This document shows, piece after piece, positions 58,118 to 64,000 of a stretch of DNA of 64,000 nt (the stretch's first letter is position 1; each line of letters starts with the position of its first letter). The notes below the pieces were generated by a model. That model ran no database searches. It saw only the letters and a list, made by a program, of their open reading frames with translations, and was not told the origin of the DNA. The stretch is from Lactifluus volemus. Taxonomy: Eukaryota > Basidiomycota > Agaricomycetes > Russulales > Russulaceae. Made by a program: the position numbers and the translations under genes. Where the stretch lies: contig WTXI01000001.1 in NCBI GenBank assembly GCA_022376515.1, positions 1,736,001-1,800,000 of the forward strand, written 5' to 3'.

Positions 58118-59862
58118 TCATATCGCGGTGGTGGAGGTCTTTTCTACGTCAACACGAATACCACTGATGCAATTCACGTCAGCACTAGCAGCCTTGAAGT
58201 CTTCTAACTCCTCGTCGCCCATATCTGCCGATGCTTTGTGATGGAGTCCATTAAGCTCAACACCATTGTCATGACCGATGGCACCAAGATCGCTGCCAAT
58301 GGTACTGAGCATCGCACCAGAGTTGATAGTAGCACTTTGGCCCCCAAACGGTCGAGGTTTGCGACAGCCGGCTCCGCTAGTACCTGGACTAGCGGCAGAG
58401 CGGTGCTGGCTAAACTGAATCCCAAAATGCAGGCCCCTTGATCCATGCGAATTGAATACATGGCCATCAGAATGCGTCACTGTCTCAGAGCCGCGTTCGC
58501 GGAGGTCAAGAATCTGGGAATTCATAACATCCGGTTTGATAAAATACAAATAAACATACAGTAGTCACTTACAAGGCGGCAGGCCAGTACAGGGCTCAAC
58601 ATTACGCTGAGAGGGATATTAATCGCAGATATCGCTTGTCGGGGCCTTGGCAAATGGGTCAGCAAGAGAATCTTGGACAGAATCCGATCTTACTGTAAGT
58701 AGAAGATGCCGTTAATCTACCGAATTAACAGATGGTCAGTGATTCCCCGGATCAGCGAAAGCGATATCGACAAGGTGGGGTGGACAAACCAAATTGGCAA
58801 TGGATATGAGCAGGTAATAGAAGACGCCTTCACGTAGAAAGGTTTGTATAAGACGGCTACTCGGACCTCCGTTGCGCCGACGGACGTAAAAGGCCTTGCA
58901 AACGGTCATGAAGGTAACAATTGTGTCGAACCCAAGAGGAGCGATCTGCAATCCGTTATCTCTGTGAGATGTGGCTGATCAAAGGCGAAAAACTGACAAA
59001 GAAGCCTATAACATTGAAATTCACAACGTTGTTCCTACTCATCGAGGGAAGTTGACATACCAAGAAGATGGGCCGAATGAGGCTTAGACATCGGGAAGCA
59101 GGGACCCTGATTCTGATGCAACATTAACACGGAGAAACCCCAGATAACGCGAACACCCACGAATGGAGGTGTGACAAATGGCAAAACTGAATTCTAAAAT
59201 CAGCCTTTAGAAGGTGGAAGAGGAGAGACGCTCACCAAGCATCTGGGAAGTATCGACATATAGTTGATAGGCAACCATGCCCCCAAGCGCACAGAGAAGA
59301 CCAGCCAAGACCAGTTTGTTTCGATTGAAGAAGGCGTAGGTCCGAATCAACAACACGGCTAAGGGGGTAAAAAGCGTTCGGTTGAGTATTGTACGCATAG
59401 TGAGTCGACAACGGACACTCTGAGCCAACTTGGTTCCACATTGCCAAAGCTACTGGAATCTGATGTAGACAGTTTACCGAGCGCAGAGCAATGATCCAAA
59501 TGGGGCCCATACTCTGTATATCCTCTGACAGGTTTCAAGGCTGTGATTATTGACGAACGCATAAAGCAAGTAGGGCACCACTGCAATGACCCAATATCTT
59601 TAAAAGTTAAGATGCAGGATCGGAGGCTTTGCGAGATTCTCTACCGGCAAAAAAGGTATGCCACTTTAACGGGAGTCCAGGACGTTTTCCAAATCTACAA
59701 GATACCAGCTTATGAGACAAGTGTATGCCTAGAAGAAAGTGCACCAACATATTGCCACTCTCTGGGCAAACTGATAATCCAGTCCCATAGGACAACAGCG
59801 TCTATCAAAACAAGTCTACATCAATGATATCCACAGTTTAATTGATATCCTTACTCACACAT
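58118..59862 (-). CDS. DUF6533-type multi-pass membrane protein
   Basis: This integral membrane protein is of a family expanded in Agaricomycetes, function unknown. The N-terminal segment reads IDAVVLWDWIISLPREWQY, WKTSWTPVKVAYLFCRYW and VIAVVPYLLYAFVNNHSLETC (the DUF6533 region). Then come further hydrophobic helices (TPLAVLLIRTYAFFNRNKLVLAGLL), APLGFDTIVTFMTVCKAFYVRR, LREGVFYYLLISIANLV and SVMLSPVLACRLVLDLRERG. A long polar tail with Gly/Ser ends ISGIRVDVEKTSTTAI. One base is missing at 59807-59810 (TTTT for TTTTT) just before IDAVVLWDW. The start at 59862 (ATG directly followed by donor GTGAGT after one base) is a guess. Confidence 0.75.
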
Positions 59863-61017
59863 TGCTTGAAAAAATCAAGAGCGTGAGTCAAACATGGTGG
59901 GGGTCCGACAGCGAACTGAAGAGGACGTACAACAAAAGTAGACTTGCGTCCTTGGTGGGAAATTCAATAATCCCATTATCTGAAGCACAAAATAGAAGGA
60001 GAATCACGCACACGAAGATAAAGTGTTGGGATGTTTCGAGGGTGTCCGGCATGAGCGACAGATGGTCGAAAAGAGGGAAAGAAAGAGTAGAAAGAGCATT
60101 CTCTGTATGCGTATTTGTATGCACGGGCACAAGCTTGAAGAAGCTTTCTGCAGAGAAAATCCATGTGCACTTTTTGGGAGTAAGAGTAACCTCTTTTCAC
60201 GAATCGATCGAGCACAGTTGGACGTCTTGTTGATTTGGTTAGAAGTATAATTTACGATTTCCATTTTCGTTAACCAGTTGCCTCAAGATGCTTTTATACA
60301 TTTGTTCGTGCCCTCGGCTTAGCAAGCTATCTGCTAACTTTTCGACACATAGTGTCCTTTCTTGACGTCCCAGAAATCTCTATTCTCGCTTCTACTGTAC
60401 GTGCTATTATCTCGCCGCTGATCCCCTTCGCGCGTTTCTCACTCTTTATTTGGCATCGGTCCGGAGGGATCACCACTTAGGCCCACTATTTCGGATCTCG
60501 TAAAACGAGGTGTCATGAAGGGCGAACGGCGTTGGAGAGCGGGGTTATACCTTTTACTCGACACTTGCATCCACCTTCTTTTACGCTGTCCTGTGAGCTA
60601 TTCAGAACTGTGGCCAACTACGAGAACTCTGTCCTTTTGCAACGCAGTCATGCGTCGAACGTTCTATCTTCAAAATCGCGTCGCTGGTCCCTTCAACCGA
60701 GTTCGCTGAAAGCACTCTACAAGGCTCAGGTCCTTCCGGATGTTGAGTCATCATCCCCTCTTATCTCCCGCTCTCTGCTGCCCGTCATGCGATAGCTGAA
60801 GTGAAGTATTCGACGCGATAGGATTCTTGGATTACGATCACTTTGAGGGAGAGTTAAGACAGTCGTTCGGTTTGGAGTATTTGAGAGAAGAGTGTATTTT
60901 CCAGTTTTGGTTGTTTGCAATATTGCTCTGGCCACGTGTTCAGCGATATCGAGTCCATGGGTTTTCAGTTACGTAAGCTAACTCTCCTCAGGCCAGGTCA
61001 AACTTGCAGTGAAACTT
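59863..61017. other. intergenic
   Basis: About 1.15 kb between divergent genes. Short frames at 60515-60795 and 59862-60264 on both strands do not resemble proteins I know and overlap each other. I see no supportable gene; a promoter region for both neighbours is expected. Confidence 0.5.
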
Positions 61018-61747
61018 ATGTCCATAACTCATATAACCTCGCTTGCTCAACTTGATGCCATCCTGAACAAGTCAGACACAAACTTGACGGTACGCCTGCA
61101 CCAGGTTTCTAGCGGAATAGATTTCGTCCGATGCTCACATTGTTGTCAGGTCATCGACTTTCATGCTTCCTGGTATGCGTTATTGGAAATGCTCGACCAA
61201 TCAAACCGGCTCAGTTAACTGCAGGTGTGGACCGTGCCATGCCATAGCACCTACGTATGAGGCATTGTCAAAGCAATATACCAACGTGAACTTCCTCAAG
61301 TGTGACGTGGATGCTGCGCAGGATGTCGCAGGTCGTTATAGCATTCGCGCTATGTAAATATTGAATCCTTGTCAATTTGCGCTGCTCATGAAAGAAATGT
61401 GTGTCCCTCCAGGCCGACTTTCGTGTTTCTGAGGGGTCAGACCAAAGTTGATCAAGTTAGGGGTGCGGACAAGGCGTACGTTTTGCAGGTCCACGTCTCC
61501 ACACTCACTCATCCTTCTGAAATATAGTGCCTTGGACAACGCTCTACGGAAGCACAGCTCCGGATCAACTCCTCTTGCAACTCCTGCTGCTTTCTCAGGT
61601 AGGGGGCAGAGCCTTGGTGGATCCTCGGCCTCGCAGCCTGCTCAAGATAATGGAGTGGAAGCACCGCTGATCAACCTTGATCCACAAGTGAAAAAGCTAC
61701 TCTATTTCTTTGGAGCATACTTGCTTTTCTGGTACTTGAGTAAATAA
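61018..61747 (+). CDS. Thioredoxin-domain protein with C-terminal membrane anchor
   Basis: The first exons (61018-61089, 61150-61172, 61225-61353) encode MSITHITSLAQLDAIL, VIDFHASW and CGPCHAIAPTYEALSKQY, giving the active site WCGPC split by an intron. SIRAMPTFVFLRGQTK follows with the cis-proline of the fold. After the roughly 105-residue domain comes a Ser/Gly/Pro linker (SGSTPLATPAAFSGRGQSLGG), then INLDPQVKKLLYFFGAYLLFWYLSK at the very end, a single hydrophobic helix with lysines before and after. That arrangement predicts a tail-anchored thioredoxin facing the cytosol on ER, mitochondrial or peroxisomal membrane (inference). The TXNL1 PITH domain is absent. Confidence 0.88.
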
Positions 61748-61853
61748 GTCGAGATGTTGTAGTTGTAGCGGTCACCTGTGTAGCGGTCACCTGATTGTGG
61801 CGCGCCACCTGGCTTCGCCTCGTCAGACCCGAGTCTTTGACCATCGCATGATA

Positions 61854-64000
61854 TGTCCTCAAACCCTGCCAATTCTAAACCTCCAATACCTTCATCTTCT
61901 TCGTCTCCCCGTGTGAACCCTCTCGTCCCTGAACGTTTTCTCGATGTTCCATCACAAAGATTCTACGCGTTGAGCTTTGGTTTGCTTGTTCAGGTAAGAA
62001 TAGCCCAGCGCAGCCATCAACACGCCAGTTACTCCATTCACCGTTATTCCCTGGAATTTTTAGGCCATTAAATTATTCGACTTTTTTCAATACCTTCTTT
62101 TCTCCGACGGAGGCTCCACCCCGCATTATGGCAAAAAGTGGCTCCTTGTTGACCTCTTACTCTGTCTTGCGCTCTCGCGCCTACGCATCCCACGTTTGAA
62201 CTACACCAACTCCATCGTAGTATTGCAAATACTTGGCTTTGCCCTTTTGGATGGTATTTTGTTTGGTGGTATTCGGCTAAATATATTTGGAGACTCGAGC
62301 GCATCCTCATCCCACGATAGTACGTTGGTCACAGTACATTATAACGCACCGCTTATCAGGGCCTTCTAGATCAAATTGGCTTTCATTCTTCCTCTGGCCT
62401 TCTCGGAATATCCAATCTACTCTCCATCCTTACGTTCGGCCTTGTGACAGGCGAAGGTTATGGCAGCAAGGACGCTAATCTCGCCGGCCAGCACACTGTT
62501 CGCAAGTCCCCTATCAGCACCGCGCAGCTCAATCCGTATAGCCAGCGGTTCTGCTTGGATACTTCGTCAAGCAGTATTCTTGTTCCCATCCTACTGAACA
62601 ATTCTAATCCAACTTCCTTACGGTATACTATCACGCCTTTGGGTCACATCGAGTCGTCTGGACGCAAAATCGAATCCGTGACATTGTCGGCGCGTGACCT
62701 TAAAGCCATCGAAAATGCACGTCTGGTACAGTCGCGAGTAACCAAGACCGCGAAACAAGAGTCCTACGATGAAGATGTCGACGATTATGATGATGAACAC
62801 GAGAATGATAATTCACGCGATGCTCGCTCCTCTGTTCCTCGCTTACAGAAGACTCAGTCACTTGTGTACATTCGCCTTTCGAAGCCCGGGACTATTCGCC
62901 TTCAAGATGTCAACGACCCATCCGGTGTCGATGCCCGCATCTCTCACCCATCTGAGGTTACTATTGTCCCATGCCCTCGCGCTCAGTTTGTCGATGGCGA
63001 CGCCCTGGTTCGCGGAGATAACGTCAAGTGCGCAGCCGCCGGTCTAAACACACTTGGCGATGAAAAGGATGTCCAGTTGACTCTAAGTATCTTTGGCGTC
63101 CCTCCCCTTAGTCTCAAGTGGTTCAAGGAGATCAATGGTCGTAGGGAGTACTTTATTGTGGAAGGAATCGAGACCGAGCGTATTCCACACCCCGGGCCCT
63201 CAACCTCGTTGTATAACTCACCTCAAGAGGTCCGTGTACCACTTACCGTTTCCGCCGAGGCTTTTGGCGTCCATACATATGTACTCGAGAGCGTCACAGA
63301 TGCCCTTGGGAACCTGGAACAACTCTCCACCTCCTGGTCGAGCGCAAGGAATGGAGACTTCTCCGCTGGCTCTAACACAAAAATCAGTCGTTCGCTTCGG
63401 GTTCTTCGTCGCCCCACTATGGCCTTCAAGGGTTGCGGACCCCAAAGACCTTCACCCCTTCGTATCGGTTCTAATGTTTCTCTAGCCATCGATACTCAAG
63501 AAGCCGATGACTTGGACTCGCCTTGGGATGTGAAAGTGCGATACCAACCACCTGTAGACGAGTCTGGCAAGAGCATCAACAAACGCCTTCGACCGTGGCA
63601 GCAAACTATTCACACTCATCCAGGCGAGCGTGGCTTGACCGTTGAAGCCGATTCTCCGGGCGATTATACGATCGTAGATATCAGGGGGAAGTATTGTGAA
63701 GGGGATGTGTTAAGTCCCGAAACTTGCACTGTGGTGGAATTACCCAAACCCGCCGCCGAGATCGAATGGAGGCGAATCCATGAGTGGTACGCTACCTCAT
63801 CAGGCACGTCGTGACGATGGACTAATACCGTCTCACAGCTCTGGAGATACTGGTGTCGCTGCTTCACTTGTCCTTCATGGCACACCACCGTTTCATGTCT
63901 ACTATCGAATGCAGCGAGACAGGGAGCCGGCGCGGGAGCTGATCAAGACTTTCCACAACTCTCGTGGCGAGATGACTCTGCAGCCCTCACAAAGTGGCCA
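61854..64000 (+). CDS. POM152: Nucleoporin POM152 (partial, runs off right edge)
   Basis: This transmembrane ring nucleoporin has Ig-like repeats in the lumen of the nuclear envelope. The N-terminus MSSNPANSKPPIPSSSSS leads to VPERFLDVPSQRFYALSFGLL, AIKLFDFFQYL and VVLQILGFALLDGILFGGIRL, the membrane-spanning part. Next are LAGQHTVRKSPISTAQLNPYSQ, an acidic insert (about 62770-62815) and the large lumenal part with RLSKPGTIRLQDVNDPSGVD, PPLSLKWFKEINGRREYF and GGDYTIVDIRGKYCEGDV-like segments that repeat the family pattern. The window ends inside this frame. Near 62320-62370 the exon boundary before GLLDQIGFHSSSG fits only a 26-base intron or a missing base, so that junction is unresolved. Confidence 0.9.

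Noticed and set aside
5719..59810. Programmed ribosomal frameshifting as explanation of the frame breaks
   Set aside because: Breaks occur in many unrelated housekeeping genes, without a shared slippery sequence or downstream structure, and all in the direction of a missing base.
60515..60795. Two overlapping frames before the thioredoxin gene
   Set aside because: Mutually exclusive phases, no known domain, and no splice structure that improves them.
1..64000. Transposons, long terminal repeats, CRISPR arrays, viral genes
   Set aside because: No transposase, reverse transcriptase, integrase, regular direct repeats or viral protein seen on either strand.

Overview
The window is nuclear DNA from a filamentous basidiomycete, most likely an agaricomycete. 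Genes are closely packed on both strands and broken by many 45-75 bp GT-AG introns. Several families present are typical of mushroom-forming fungi (a DUF6533-type membrane protein, a class IV chitin synthase, Zn2Cys6 regulators). No mobile element, CRISPR array, bacterial-type operon or virus was seen. I find about 27 protein genes, one of them cut by the right edge and one apparently degenerate, plus one tRNA gene.

Layout: 0.5-8 kb carries pantothenate kinase, gamma-COP (SEC21) and casein kinase 1, all minus. 8.6-16.8 kb carries NTE1 (lysophospholipase) and VPS33 in tandem, 40 bp apart. 17.4-24.1 kb carries a small YABBY/HMG-like protein, an F-box/LRR protein with a CaaX end, LRP1 (exosome cofactor, minus), a GSKIP-domain protein and SF3B5. 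24.6-32 kb carries a SAM methyltransferase, an EFM3/FAM86-type lysine methyltransferase, mitoribosomal mS45 and a DAL5-type transporter. 32.7-42.2 kb, all minus, carries CCT7, ALG9 and a class IV chitin synthase. 42.6-51.6 kb carries tRNA-Leu(AAG), a divergent Zn2Cys6/bHLH regulator pair, a BSP-family metallopeptidase, FCP1 and the PP2A scaffold subunit. 52.5-64 kb carries a decayed Crinkler-like gene, a fungal_trans regulator, a DUF6533-type protein, a tail-anchored thioredoxin and nucleoporin POM152.

Most genes are housekeeping (CoA synthesis, COPI and HOPS/CORVET trafficking, ER glycosylation, splicing, chaperonin, phosphatase, RNA polymerase II CTD) and are neighbours without an evident shared pathway.

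The most striking pattern is not a new system. In at least eleven otherwise well-conserved genes the reading frame breaks inside highly conserved blocks, and nearly every break is repaired by adding one base to a short homopolymer. This looks like systematic one-base deletion in the underlying assembly, concentrated at 25.6-31.6 kb, and it would split these genes in automatic annotation. About ten other genes splice cleanly into complete products, so the breaks are not an artefact of my reading. I found no convincing previously undescribed multi-gene system. The best biological leads are the prenylation-ready F-box protein, the tail-anchored thioredoxin, the leaderless BSP-type peptidase and the Crinkler-like relic.
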